The position numbers were made by a program, and so were the translations under genes. Shown here piece after piece: positions 11,241-23,860 of a DNA stretch of 64,000 nt (position 1 is its first letter; each line of letters opens with the position of its first letter). The DNA lies in the NCBI RefSeq assembly GCF_000699445.3, contig NC_067201.1, positions 24,381,033 through 24,445,032 of the forward strand, read 5' to 3'. Below the pieces are notes generated by a model. That model was not told where the DNA came from. It saw nothing but the letters and a program-made list of their open reading frames with translations, and ran no database searches. This stretch comes from Schistosoma haematobium (taxonomy: Eukaryota > Platyhelminthes > Trematoda > Strigeidida > Schistosomatidae).

Positions 11241-11849
11241 CATTAACATTACTACATACTACTGATTATATGAATCTTATAGTAATATATTCATCATATG
11301 TCATTATTGCTATGGCAGCTAAAATCAATAATCAGCAGACGTAAAGAAAGGCGAAAAACAGGGGGAGAGAGAGAGGGAACAACTAAACAAACAAACAGTC
11401 ATATATAGACATCGATATCCAAATATAAACAAGTAAGTATGATTAGCAATAAGAGCTAAAATTTAGTTAAATATTTCTACACATACAATAAAACGAATAA
11501 GTATTAAAAGAAATAAGATTAAAAGGGGATAAAATAAAGGTGGGGGTGTATAAAAGATAGAGAGGAAATGAAAAACAAGTGTTGTTATGTTATTTAGCAA
11601 ATAAAAATTTTAATTATTGATTTATTATTAAAGAGTATAATTCCAATACCAAAAGAATTAATTAGACAGATAATTTCCGTAGTGAATTGTTTAATTCAAA
11701 GGATAACACAATAGCACCTAGCAACTACTTCATTCTAATTCAGGAGGGAGGGGTGATGAAAAAACTGAAGGTTATGTAGTTTTACTAATAATCAATTCAA
11801 AGAATTGAAAACACGATATTGATGATACATTTGGCTTTTGCCAAATTAC
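11241..11849. other. Unassigned AT-rich intron
   Basis: No coding signal. A purine-rich patch (GGGGGAGAGAGAGAGGG near 11,360) and a G/A-rich patch near 11,540 are the only local structure. Confidence 0.5.
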
Positions 11850-12625
11850 GTCTCCTATGGCGAAGTCGATATATCTGTCTATCAATTAGCGGATGACTAT
11901 ACTGCGCTGCAGTTCGTTCTATTTTACTTTACGGTTGCAAAACGTGGCCTTTAACAACAAATGATATTCATAAGCTACAAGTATTTGACCACAGATGTCT
12001 TAGAAATATTGTTCGCATCTGCTGGAATCATCAGGTAAGTAATAGTGAAGCTAGACGCAGGGTATTAGGGAATGATGATGGGAAATCAGTTGATGAACTT
12101 GTGAATCTTCATCGATTGAGATGGTTGGGCCACCTGTTACGTATGCCTCAACACCCATTACCACGACACGCAATGCTGACTAGTGTAGGGGATGGTTCGA
12201 ACGAAGTTAGAGGCGGCCAAACCAAAACGTGGCATCACTCCACAAAGTCAATAACTTCTAGTGTGAGCCATGTTGATAGATGCAGACTACTTGGTTGGAG
12301 TCCGCGTGACTATCGTAACCAATGGTTAGAGACTCTGGATGACATGGCTCCAAATCGATCCAAATGGTGTGGGTGTATACACTCTCTATCTTCTATTCAA
12401 TTATACGATTAAAATCACTTCATATCTTTCTTTCTACACACTAATTCTTTCTTCCTGTACTATAGCCATACATAAAATCTGTCTTTTATATATTACACCA
12501 TTGAGTTAACTGCTTCTATCAATCCGGTGTTCATCTTGTTGTGCTAATAAGGTATGGCAAGTTGAGCCGCTGCACATATGTGCCTGATCCTACGTTGTAC
12601 CTGACTGAGTGATATTTGTAAACCT
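11850..12625 (+). pseudogene. Family R non-LTR C-terminal fragment
   Basis: Reads LVNLHRLRWLGHLLRMPQ then HPLPRHAMLTSVGDGSNE, the C-terminal post-RT region, followed by a 3' UTR ending GATCCTACGTTGTACCTGAC. The paired copy at 30,040-30,790 matches nearly base for base from TTTACGGTTGCAAAACG-type sequence to the end. Frameshifts precede the open stretch, so this is a dead 5'-truncated copy. Confidence 0.8.
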
Positions 12626-13164
12626 GAGGAGAGATGAACTCGAAGAAACTCATAAATTGATCAGAAATATACTGAACAATATCAAATGTAGAAAAGGGGA
12701 AGAATCAGAAAATAAAATGACATAAAATATTCATTCAATCAATCAGTTAGTTGTTCATAAACACATATGGATGAGCAACCATAAGCACAAGCATTGTATA
12801 AAATGTGTGAAATTTATCTAATCTTCTTTTTTACAGTGTTCAATAAGAGTGTATCATATATCTAGTAGGTGTGAACAGAGAAACAAAGAAGCCATGATAT
12901 ACAACAGAAGCTATTTTTAAGGGAAGTTATTTCACTTAACATAAGCTTACGTCTGATGTATGATTCACTGCCATATTTTTCTTTGTACTAGAGCTATTGT
13001 AAATTAAATGTAACCTTCTGTACTCGATTTTTTTTAACCTGATGCTTAGTCTGTATGCAATTGTACTTTTTTAATTGTTGGTGAGTTGTGGTCATGTTGG
13101 TCATCTACTTATACACAAATCTGGAGTAAATCTAGTAGTGTTCCAGTTGACTAGTCTTTTCTCT
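12626..13164. other. Unassigned intron
   Basis: AT-rich sequence with no gene, tRNA or repeat match found. Confidence 0.5.
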
Positions 13165-13400
13165 CTCTTTGGCCTGTCAGTCAGTCAGCTACAACGTAGT
13201 ATCAGGCATATATATGCAGTGATCCAAGTTGACATACCTCATTAGCACAGCAAGATGAATGCTGGATTCATAGTAGTTAATTCAATTGTGATCATATATA
13301 AAGTAAAGATTGCATATAAGGATATAGTGCGGTAGCTTGGCAACCAATTAGGTGATAGAATAGTTTTTATCTCTCTACCTAAGGCAACTAGTTTCAATTC
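13165..13400 (-). repeat. Family R 3' end, inverted
   Basis: Starts GTCAGTCAGTCAGCTACAAC, the reverse of the family R 3' terminus, and continues through the AGCAAGATGAATGCTGGATTC 3' UTR block. The region 13,401-13,789 holds nothing I recognise. Confidence 0.7.
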
Positions 13401-13789
13401 GGACTCACACAGCCATGCCTCAAGGTTAAGCCAGTTAACCTCTCGTGTCAGGAGAGATAAGATAAATTATTTTCTGTATACTAGTAGTAGACAGATCAAG
13501 AACATAACACTAGTACTTTAGAGAATTCTTAGTCATTTAATTGGTCAACACTGTAAATAAGTGCATGATATTCACCGAGGAATTTGCTTTGGTTTTCTAG
13601 AATTTATGTATTTATGTCTGTAGTGGATTCAAATTTGTTGGATGAAAAAAAAAGCAAATAAACTGAAAGTTGGTGCATACCTAACTGAATTGGTTGAACC
13701 ATCAAAGGCAAAAAGAAATACAAAAACATGCTAGAAGTTATGCATAACTTTTTAAGAAAATTCCTTGAAAATTTAGAAAAACATACTGT

Positions 13790-14400
13790 GGTGTATGTTA
13801 CTTATGTTAACAGATATAAGTAATATATAACATCAGTCGGAAGTAGAACGCCTAGCAGCAGATGGAATAGAAGAGAACGGAAACAAAGAGAGTAATTGTA
13901 ATAGCAATAAAGGGACGATGAAAATTGAGACAATTGATGGAGGAATTACAAATGAAGTATTTAATGTATGTTTGGGTGGGGAGAGACAGAGATGGAAAAA
14001 CCTCATTCCAAACCAATGGTGCACATGGACTTCAGGATCCTAAGGAAATAAATAGCATATGAACCTGTTATTGGTCATCGGCTCCTATGGGATTGCATCT
14101 ACTGACATTGCTCTGTTGCCTTGTGGATAAGACCTTTAGATCGAAGGCTCCGAGTGTAGTCCACTAAGAAAACTACGTGGTTCGATCTGCGCATTCGGGC
14201 AGTATCATAACCCACACACACACAAACCAAGTGACGTGTGTGGCACATATGTATTCGGTGCCCTTTTGCACCAATATTTATGTGTTCAAATAAATAAATA
14301 ACGAAAGAATTCTGTAATTTTGTGTTAAACAATGAACTGATTGTCTCCACCTGAGTGTTTATTCACAACAATATGACATTTTACTCTTAGCGAATTGTAT
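13790..14400 (+). repeat. Family F copy interrupted by family B
   Basis: F sequence (GTGGTGTATGTTACTTATGT to TGAAGTATTTAATGTATG) stops near 13,968 and resumes near 14,306 (TTCTGTAATTTTGTGTTAAA). Between them lies a 5'-truncated family B with its AAATAAATAA tail. This gives the relative order F first, B later. Confidence 0.65.
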
Positions 14401-15778
14401 GTTTTTGGAAGATCTTTTGAAAATCCAGTCAATAAAAGTAAAATAATAACGACAAACTTCATGTAATCAATCTGAAATGAAGTAACGCTTGTAATATTTT
14501 GTTCAACATTCAAAAAAGTAATGACGGATAACATGTATGTTATTGAAAACCCAAATAAGGCGTGTCTATAATTTTAATTCAATTGGAAATGAATTCAATT
14601 AACTCGTTATTGATATTTTAATGAAATACTAATCAGTCTTGTTTGATATATGTGAATTCTATCCGGATTGTCTCGATATAATCGATTAGTTAACGACATC
14701 TCTAAGATAGAAATTTATCCAGTTGACAAGTCTCGTATAGAACAAAACGCGCGTCCTGAATTCCACTGTTAGCTACATACCATCTATGCTATAATAAATT
14801 GTGTAGTTAAAAATAACTTTTGTGCAACTATACAGTGAAGTAGACATAGTTAATAGATTAAATTACTAGAATTATGTGCAAATTGTATTTGAGTGTGTAT
14901 GATCTGATTCAGAGCATAATCCAGTACGTCTTTGTAACAGAAAAAATTTTTTTTCCTAAATTAACACACGTAACTCTAACATTCCTAAAAGCAACCCCTA
15001 ATATTAATAATCTTAACCCTTTAGAACTGATTGATCGTTGAGCAGTAATCGATGTCAACTAAAGAACTCTTAGTGTTTATAGAAAGAGCCAGAAAACATC
15101 AGATCTCTTAGAATCGCAGGCACACTTTCCTAAAGAGTGTGAAGTAAGATTTATTGTCGACTATAACCAAATACAATCCTCACCACAATTACTGACTCTA
15201 ACTCCGAGACTAGCTATCCTAAACCTTGACCATTCTTCGCTTAGTCATCTTGCTGGAACTATTTACTCATTAAGATTTCATTACTTATGATTATCAGTTT
15301 TCTTTTGTAATGAGAAGCCATTTTCTAGTTGAGGGATAAACCGGTCAGGATGGTCACTAAAATATGGTTTTATTATTGATTGGTCAACTAGCCATATTAT
15401 TATGAGTATTAGTTTCTTTTACACAAGAATCTAGAGTTTCAACGTCATGGTTAACCTACATATTTCCTGAATCATGAGAATAAACTACAGTTGGAAGTAA
15501 ACATTATAGTCATAGATACCTCTCTATGGATTGGATTTTTACGGCCCAAATGTCAATGACTATGGAAATCTAGAAATCGCATGTGAATTGTTATCATACC
15601 CGGTTTTGTATGCACATTATTAGATTTCAAAGATGATTTTGGTTAGTGAACTTCGAACTAGCAGTATAGAAAAATCCTTAAAACAAAATGATTTGAGGCA
15701 TGTTGAGTCACTTTAAAAAGTATTATTTTACCTTAAATGGACACTGACAATGTCTAGAATCATTATCGAAGTTTCTCA
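14401..15778. other. Intron with one decayed SmAlpha relic
   Basis: A short hammerhead relic (CCAGTTGACAAGTCTCGTAT, then GCGCGTCCTGAATTCCAC) lies at 14,718-14,770. The remainder is AT-rich with no gene seen. Confidence 0.5.
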
Positions 15779-16190
15779 GTCAGTCAGTAACAACGTAGAA
15801 CTTCGTACGTATGTACGTACGTACATACCATACTAGCACAGAGATACAATTGTCGATTCAAATCCCATAGTGGTACAGGTAGTACAAGTATAAGCAGTAA
15901 TCGGAAAGATTAGGGTTTGAAGATGTTATTCAAAGAGTATAATACAGTGAAATAAATTTGGAAAGAGAAAAAAGAAAGGGACATAGAGAATTCAGAAGAT
16001 TAGAATTCGGGTGAACACAAAGATTGAATGCACCTGTGTTATTCCATTGCAAACGATTTTGAGCCGTGTCATTCAAGGTCTCTAACCATCGGTTGCTATA
16101 GTCTGGCGGATCCCAACCAGATAGTAGGTATAGACCTACCAACATGGTTCAGTTCACCTGTCAGTGGAACTTAATCGAAGCTTCTGGAAT
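15779..16190 (-). pseudogene. Family R 3' fragment, inverted
   Basis: Minus strand reads GWDPPDYSNRWLETLNDT then AQNRLQWNN, the last part of the family R ORF2. The 3' UTR ends in CTGACTGACTG at 15,779 and carries CGTACGTACGTACATA, a variant shared with the copy at 1,925. Confidence 0.7.
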
Positions 16191-16274
16191 GGAACCATCT
16201 ATTTTATAAAACTCAAAATCACTTGTTGACATATACATGTATAATAAAACGAAATAACACTCCGTTCAACTTAC

Positions 16275-16415
16275 CTCTTTGGTTAATTTTAACGGAACCG
16301 ATTTCACCAAACGTCCTAAATTCAATTCAAATATATTTGTATTGAATGGCTCATTTGATGTTAAAAAGCTGTATAATAATTTGCTATTACGAAGGAATGG
16401 TTGAGCAATCAAATA
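16275..16415 (-). CDS. SNX14: SNX14-like exon 16: PX domain end
   Basis: Forty-seven codons, YLIAQPFLRNSKLLYSFL then TSNEPFNTNIFELNLGRL then VKSVPLKLTKE. It follows FQSYLQ of exon 15 in phase 0 and matches the last PX helices, ending in the LGxxxKSVPxKLxKE block shared with SNX14. Acceptor TTTTTAG, donor GTAAGT. It is followed by the largest intron in the window (9.2 kb). Confidence 0.92.
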
Positions 16416-17504
16416 CTAAAAATGCGATATAGATAAAAGAAAAAAACAGTTAGATATTGTACTATGAGAAAAGTTTAATTAATTAATGCGGGGTTCGAAC
16501 CTATATACAAGCACTTTTAAAATAAGAATCAACTGCGGGACTAGATAATTTTTGGTGAATGACATTAATAAATTATTGAATAACTAATGTACAACAATAC
16601 AATGGGCAGAAAGGTTGAATGTTTTGTGTGAGAGATTAAAAGGTGTTTACACAATACTTATACATTGTCTTCGGTCTGCCATCGTGCAGTGTGTTCAACA
16701 ATCTGAACTGTCTTCTAATATGATCTTTAAGTGTACTGCCTACGCCGTGTTTTTAGTCTACTGAAACTATTCCTCCTGTCTGACGACTGTGACAGCTTCT
16801 AGCTACGTTCCGCTACATACTATTTACAAGCAATCTTGTGAGGAGCGTCCAGCACATTATTATACAGCATCTAGTTGGATAGTTATTTACAGAATCAATT
16901 TTCAAACAGAAATATTTACGAAGGACAGGATGATTGGAATTAAAGGAGGAAATTCGATGCGAATCTTTTAGAGTGAATATTAGCTTTATATAACACTGTA
17001 ATAGCCAAGAATAGAAAGAAAAATGAGTGTATCACTGTTTATGGGTAATATCAGATAGAAATGTTTAGATCGCTGAAATTCGAAGTGGCATAGTTTGAAG
17101 ATTATTCCGTTCACCAATTGATATTAACCTGAGTATTCATTGACCAATCATCAAATGTATATATGTATCCTACATAACCTAACTACCTCAGAGATAACAT
17201 ATCAACACTGTATGGTCATGGTTGATACAAGTTGGAATAACACCCACACGCACCCACACACATTTACACAGAGCATCACTTCATTCAAGATTAAATGGAA
17301 GGCTTGTTGACCCGTGTTAATTAACATAAAACCTAAATTCAGTAGAAATACCTCTTGACTATTATTAGTCAGATTTAGGTTTTCAATAGTTATTTTTAAC
17401 AATACTAATTAGTAATAATAACAAAACTATTCAAATTTCATATAGTTTTTCAAACAAATTAATACGATGCATAAAGAGATTGGTTAGGCAGAGGGTAATT
17501 TTTA
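16416..17504. other. Unassigned intron
   Basis: No convincing exon, RNA gene or repeat. An open frame at 16,789-16,971 has no family similarity that I recognise. Confidence 0.45.
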
Positions 17505-18015
17505 TTATTTATTTATTTGAACACATAAATATTGGTACAAACGGGCATCGAATACAGAAGCATCACATTAGTCACTTGATTTGTCTGTGGGTTGTGATAC
17601 TACCACGGTGCCCAGACCAAACCACGTGATTTCCTTAGGGAGCCACTCGCTGAACCTTTCATCTAGAGGTTTGATCCATAAGGCAATGAAGCAACGTAAG
17701 AAGATACAGTCCCATGGTAGCCGGTCACAACGATTCGTTCATACGCCATTTGTTTCCTTAGGATCCTGAATCCATGTGCACTATTGGTTTGCAATGAGGG
17801 TTTTCCAACTCACCTAGGTGGATCTTCATTATCCACCAACCCAGTTAAAGCACCGGACATTCATTTTTCATTCGCTTAATTCCGCTAACAACACTCCTGG
17901 TACGAGAATGCAGTGCATAGGACTTCCCTGTCAGTGGTTGTATGCACGTGGTCATGTGAGAGCATTTGGAGAGGGAGAGCTGACTCACCCCACTCTCGGT
18001 TGTACAAGGGCATTT
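17505..18015 (-). repeat. Family B retroposon
   Basis: Minus-oriented, with tail TTTATTATTTATTTATTTG at 17,500-17,520 and body ending near CACTCTCGGTTGTACAAGGG. Nearly full length. Confidence 0.75.
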
Positions 18016-18374
18016 AGATCAGTGCTGCATACGTATAAGAGCATAGAATACCATTTAAGACTTTGTTTGATTATTAATAGCTATTTAGATGTCTTCTATG
18101 AACACATCGCTATAGCGCACCCTAACTTTTTGAATGAAAAAACTTCACCCGCAGCCGTACCGAGGCATTTTTGTGTGTGAGGGTTGGGGTAAGATGAAAT
18201 TTGAAATACCCAAGAATAAATAATCTCAATTAAAGAGAACACTTCGAAATCCACAAAAAAATTATTATTATCATGTCAATAAACAATAAATATTTATTAA
18301 ATTGAAAAAGGACAAGGACAATTTTATATCTTAAACAAAGAAGAAATGATCGAATAGAACAATGAGTAGGGAAA

Positions 18375-18375
<1 letters not shown>

Positions 18376-18406
<31 letters not shown>
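18376..18406. repeat. (GA)n microsatellite
   Basis: About 15 uninterrupted GA units. Confidence 0.9.
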
Positions 18407-18408
<2 letters not shown>

Positions 18409-18660
18409 AGGGAGTAAACAATCCATAAATAAATACAGATAAATGTCAAAACAAAAGAACGAATTATCCTCTAAGGTTATACACACATATATACATATAT
18501 GTGATTCAAGATTCTATTCCATTTCTTTTTTCCTTCACATAAGCTCTTCTCCTCTTAATCACCTCATTGGAAATATTTATGAATCTGTCATAATTAATTA
18601 GAACATTTACAACTCAAATAGTAGTCAAATGTAAATGCTCATAATAAGCAGGCAATAAAT

Positions 18661-18685
18661 CCGATGATGATGATGATGATGATGA
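18661..18685. repeat. (GAT)n microsatellite
   Basis: About seven GAT units. The surrounding 18,407-18,790 is AT-rich with no gene. Confidence 0.8.
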
Positions 18686-18794
18686 ATGAAGTCTTTAATT
18701 AGAAGCTGCACGAATGACCAACGAAGTTGATCTTTTTCAATTACCTCTACAACATTTATTTTATAGGTATTTTTATTGTATATGTAACAATGTT

Positions 18795-19190
18795 AGTTTG
18801 TGAACTCCGTTTGTAGCTCAGTCCCAAGCCCGAATAAAGGAGGGGGGTTGAGCATGGTGTCAACAACCACACCCTTTAGAAAACGTTTCCAAAAAAAAGC
18901 GCTAACTACAACAAATAATTTAAGCCAATTAAACTCTGCCCTAGGAGTTGAGGAGATGGGACATAAATTGCAGAGATCATCAAATTGCATCAGGACGAAA
19001 GCTTTAACTTGGAATTCAGAAGGGAAACGGAGAAGAGGAATGTTGAGGAACATACTATGTCGGAGATTTGGAAGCACACATCAAAAGGATGAATAGTAAC
19101 TGGAAAGGATTATCCAGTACAGAGTTGAATGTAGAATGATGGTCGGCGGCTTATGCTCCTCCATGAGAGGTAACAGGTGTAAGTAAGTAT
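18795..19190 (+). pseudogene. Family S (RTE-like) C-terminal fragment
   Basis: Reads IRTKALTWNSEGKRRRGM then LRNILCRRFGST, the end of the RTE-type RT ORF. It finishes in AACAGGTGTAAGTAAGTA. The 5' part is truncated and at least one frameshift follows. Confidence 0.7.
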
Positions 19191-19329
19191 GTTAGTCTAT
19201 TAAATGAACAGTTCATTCTAATAGATAGTTATCTTATCTGTTGATGATCAGTTTGATTGAAGGTTTACGCTGAAAATTCAATCTTTATTTATAAACGAAA
19301 GGGGATCCATCTGATAGGTTAAAACGAAA

Positions 19330-19645
<316 letters not shown>

Positions 19646-20360
19646 ATATTATTCCCATAACTTCGTTAAATTTCCATCGTGTCGTGCTAATCAGACACAT
19701 GGTAACTTTAGCCAACGTAAATCCGTGCCAGGTTTTATTATAAAGATGTGTCCATCTGTCAATCTAACTGCATATGATCATAATTAACACGGTAGTTCGT
19801 TTTAGCATATTTATCGACGAATTTCTATAGGTATGTGTACTTCTGCGAACATTTCCTAATAACTATTATCTTATGAGGACCGTTAAGAAAGGTTCACACA
19901 ATGCCGTTTTGCTAACTTGATGGGAGGAAGCTGTTGAAGTCGAGATAAACTTCACTTCATGTTATCTTCAGAAAGATATATCTTTGTCACTCCCCATATA
20001 AAGTTATTCAAATCCCAAGATCGAAAACGTAGTATTATTTGGGTTGTTACAAATAAGAAATGTATCATCAACATGTCCAAAGTAAGATTTCATTTCTTCA
20101 ATCATGTGTTTTAATTTCATTTGTTAAATGTGAAGATAAAGAGTGAGTGTATCTAGGCCACTGCAATCTATCATGTGATACATCATTTAAAGACCGCAAC
20201 AATTTTGGATATAATAACCCCAAGAAATTACAATATTTTCACACCAAGAAAAGTGATCAACCTGTTTGTGTATCTAAGTTGCTGCGTAAATGATGATGGT
20301 GACGTGAGTGATTAAATCATAAATGCAAGACGTTGCTTCAAGACTGCACAGGATAAGTAC
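19646..20360. other. Unassigned intron
   Basis: No gene or repeat recognised. Confidence 0.45.
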
Positions 20361-21115
20361 CTGAATTATTAATACGGAGTGAAACAATTGAGCGCGTCAC
20401 TCAATTCACTCATCTTGAAAATCTCATCAGCTCTTGTGGCTTTATTTCTGAAAAAATATCGCAACAGATAAGAGCTCGTATGGCCTTCGTCAACTTGCGT
20501 CACTCGTAGTCTATGCGAGATAATCTCCTCTCGATCTACAGGAGGAGTATATTAAGCAGCAGTTTTCTCCATACTACTTTACCAGTCTGGAACTTTTTTT
20601 TCAAAAATAGAGGATATCCATAGGTTGCTAGTATTCGTAAGTAGGCGTCTTCAACGTATCATTCGTGAATTTTGAGACCAACGAATAAGCAATGCTATGG
20701 TTGAGAATACGGTACTAGATAAATATGGCAAGTCGATTGATGAGATGGCAAGTCTTCATCAACTAAAGTGATTGAGACATGCAGCATTACGTATGGAAAA
20801 TCACCGACTACCTCGATGGACAATGTTGTCTGGTATAGGAATAGACTGACAGAAAGCTAGGGACAGATAAATCAAAACGTAATGCCAGTTCATGAAGTCA
20901 TTAACAATAGGAATGAGACATATTAAAAGGTGTAGATCACTTGGTTGAGATTTGTGTGACTAACGTTAAAGTCCTAAAATCTTCTTATATCATTTATTCT
21001 TCTTTCGATAGTTCATCTATTCTCTTCTTTACTCCTACACTACACTACGTAAGTATGATAAGTTGAATCAATGTATATATGTATCAAATTCTATGTGCTG
21101 TATGACTGATAGATT
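20361..21115 (+). pseudogene. Family R RT, strongly decayed
   Basis: Broken frames still read ISQQIRARMAFVNLRHS, then KYGKSIDEMASLHQLK and HRLPRWTMLSGIG, equivalent to the thumb and C-terminal blocks of the cleaner copies. Many stops; older than the 11.9 and 30.1 kb copies. Confidence 0.65.
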
Positions 21116-21151
21116 GAAACAGACAAACAACAACAAGATTTAACTATTTAC

Positions 21152-21299
21152 CTGTAAATAACTTTGAAATATATCACATTTACTTTCAAGAAATTCCATT
21201 GTACGTGGGGTTAATTGACGTTTTGGTAATTGTTTGATTATTAATGTACCATGAAATTCAATTAATTTTTGTTCAAGTACATAGAATTCAGAATATTTT
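21152..21299 (-). CDS. SNX14: SNX14-like exon 15: PX domain core
   Basis: Forty-nine codons, [18 protein letters not shown] then [18 protein letters not shown] then [13 protein letters not shown]. The [18 protein letters not shown] block is the clearest match in the window and is specific to SNX14-type PX domains. Acceptor CTTTAG, donor GTAAAT. Phases fit exon 14 (completing Arg) and exon 16 (phase 0). The proline loop typical of PI3P-binding PX domains is reduced to LPKR, in line with the weak lipid specificity known for SNX14. Confidence 0.92.
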
Positions 21300-21359
21300 C
21301 TAAAGAAAAAAATAAAAAAAAGGATAAAAATCACGTAGAGATTTACGTGAAATTATTAA

Positions 21360-21712
21360 GTTTCCGATTGAGATCATGAACTGGTTGATGTTAGACCACC
21401 ATTAAAAATCTGGAAGCACTGGACAGCCGTTTCGCCTTATCGTGGGACTCCTCAACAGTGCATATCCACGAACCCGCCTCGCGGGATTCGAACCCAGAGC
21501 CTTCAGTTTTGTGCACGAACCCTTAACCTCTAGACCACTAAGCCGGCATCCAATGGTGTTAATGTCTAACCTCAACCAATCCACGAAATCGCGCAACCAT
21601 CTTTCATTTTACTGAAGTAGATACCGGTCTCTACTCGACACGGATTAGCTCCACTGGTCACGGCTTCTCACAAGAACTCCGAGAATTCCCCCACGAAGCT
21701 AGTCATTAGCGA
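21360..21712 (-). repeat. Family C tRNA-SINE, near complete
   Basis: On the minus strand: CGGCTTAGTGGTCTAGAGG (A box), GGGTTCGAATCCCGCG (B box), a hammerhead with C3 changed to U (21,416-21,461), and the 3' part to TTAGACCACC. The pol III boxes match tRNA consensus well. Confidence 0.75.
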
Positions 21713-21759
21713 GCACGTGCTGAGGAGTCCCACAATAAGACGAAACGACCGTCCAGTGC
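21713..21759 (+). ncRNA. Hammerhead motif in family C SINE, core intact
   Basis: Contains CTGAGGA, GAAA, mini stem III ACGACCGT and GTC, so all core positions are present. Stem II has three pairs then a mismatch, and stem I (GCACGTG with CAGTGC) has an internal mismatch. The flanking SINE fragment continues to about 21,800. Self-cleavage is inference. Confidence 0.5.
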
Positions 21760-21804
21760 TTCCAAGTTTTCAATGATGGTTTAACATCAATCAGTTCATG
21801 ATCT

Positions 21805-21895
21805 CACGGTTTAAAGGAAAGCGAAGAGCGTATACACCTACGCCATTGTGATCAATTCTGAGCCATGTTATCTAGAGTCTTCACATAGAGAAAGA
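21805..21895 (-). repeat. Family R fragment
   Basis: GTATACACCTACGCCATTGT and CTGAGCCATGTTATCTAGAG are the reverse of the family R ORF2 end. Confidence 0.6.
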
Positions 21896-22229
21896 GAAAG
21901 CTTGATTCTATCATGAACTTTGAAAAATCAAATAAACAAATGAACAGTATATACTTCATCATACTTTATGTATATAAAATCGGACAAAATGTTGACATTT
22001 CATCTTACAATTAACATAATACCTCGAAACTATGGAAGATTTAAATTGTTTAAGCTGTATAGTTTAATCACAGAAAATTTCATTATGTAATGGGTAACAT
22101 TCCCATTGGGTGTAGAGGAAAACCCTTAATTGTTATAAACACTAGGACTGTATATTAATTTAATCTATGATACTTAATAAAATTTATAAATTTCAATGAG
22201 TAAATATAATTTATCAGTATAGGGGTTTT

Positions 22230-22680
22230 TGAGTTTTGATCGCGATCATGAACTGCTCAACGTTAAACCACCTTTGAAATCCTGTAAGCCCTGAACGACC
22301 GTTTCTTCCTAGTATCGGACTTCTCAGTAGTAGACACCCACGATTCTGCGACCTTCAGTCTCGTGACAACGCTTAATCACCAGTAGAGTTCAACCGTGTG
22401 GAATTTGAAGCAGTTACCAACCAAAGACAATGGAAAATGGTCACACAATATCGTGGATTGGTTGAGGTTAGACATTAACACCATTGGATGCTGACTTAGT
22501 GGTTTGAATGTTAAGTGTTTGTGTGAGACTAAAGGTCCTTAATTCAAGTCCCGTGTGAGGGATCATGTATGGACACCGATAAAGAGTGCCATACTCGGAT
22601 GAAACGACTGTTCAGTGCTTCCAGTTTCTCAATGATGGTCCGACACTGATCGATTCATGATCTAAATAGTATAATTTTAC
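22230..22680. repeat. Family C copies, inverted pair
   Basis: A minus-oriented fragment (22,240-22,385) joins a plus-oriented one (22,390-22,670). Both hammerhead parts are decayed. The flanking 21,896-22,229 and 22,681-23,050 are AT-rich and featureless. Confidence 0.55.
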
Positions 22681-23129
22681 TTATTCTTCAAATCAATTCG
22701 TCAATGAAATCGATTGAATATTACCTGTAAAAAGTTGGGAGAAAATTTTCAGCTCAAATAGATGTATTTAATGGTGATGAGTACTATGAGTTAAAATGAT
22801 TTAATTGTGAAGCATTCATTATTTATCCTGAATAACATCCTTATTATTCGCTTCATTTAGAAATGAGATACTTAGTTATTCCACAAGTATTATATCAGGT
22901 TATTTCATTTACCTATGTTAATTTTTACTCTGATTGTTAGAATCGGGGCATTAACCTCGTGATTTCCGAAGAATCTCGGCATTCATCATGAGGAGTCATA
23001 ATTATTATTAATGAGGATCCTTCAACTCACAATGCAGAGTTCAAATGGTTTAAGTGATGTTTCTGGTTAGTGTTTTTTTAGCAAGGATTTTTTTCCACGA
23101 GATCGTTCTACTAACTTCATGTCCAACCT

Positions 23130-23440
23130 ACTTCATTTATCCGAGCTTCGGACTGACAGTAATCCTAGAAGGGCTCCGGGTGTACCTGGGCATTATCATC
23201 AATAAACAAGGTAGATCTGAAACAGATATGAAGAAACGGATTGACAAAGCAAGACCAATATTCCTAAAATTGAAGAGAATCTGGAACTCAATACGACGGC
23301 CAGTCAACATCAAGGACAGAATTTCCAATATGAACGTTAAAATAGTTTTGTTATATGAAGCTAAAATTTGGAGAACCAATACAATCATCATCAAAAAACT
23401 GCAGGTACTTGAATATTACGTATTTTTTACTACATAAGCT
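23130..23440 (+). pseudogene. Family S (RTE-like) RT thumb fragment
   Basis: Reads VYLGIIINKQGRSETDMK, then KRIDKARPIFLKLKRIWN, then RISNMNVKIVLLYEAKIW. This is the block following the RT palm in RTE elements (YLG, then LYGAETW). Truncated at both ends. Confidence 0.75.
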
Positions 23441-23860
23441 GAGTTGGATTATATCAAATTGTTCAGCTTTGAATATCAAATTTTTATGCAAAGATGGAGT
23501 GAAGTTTAAATTCACTTGGTATTGTTTACTTGAATTTTCCCATTGCACAAGCAAGTGGCTATCAGGACTCAGTAGCTAAATGGATAACGCGATGGCGTTT
23601 GAAGCGAACGGTACTGGGTTCGGGTCCCCGAGTCAACATCGACTCGGAGATGCAGATACATCCAGATGAAGAGTCCTAAGTAGGACGAAACGCGCGTCCT
23701 GGATTCCACTACTAGACACTATCCATCTTTGTATATAAAGCTCGTGAATTAAGGCTATATCAAGGCAATAACGCACATATGGCAATAAGAGACTGATCAA
23801 TTGTAGTTCTAAATAACAATGAGAAGACTCAAATAAACAATACCAAGTGAATAAAATGTT
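23440..23860 (+). repeat. SmAlpha-like unit
   Basis: Plus-oriented: G part (AAATTCACTTGGTATTG), tRNA-like part (CTCAGTAGCTAAATGGATAA, GGGTTCGGGTCCCCG), hammerhead at 23,659-23,704 with C3 changed to A but everything else intact, then TATAAAGCTCGTGAATTAAG. Confidence 0.75.

Noticed and set aside
18800..19077. Overlapping open frames on both strands
   Set aside because: Only the plus frame matches the RTE-like C-terminus; the minus one is its shadow.
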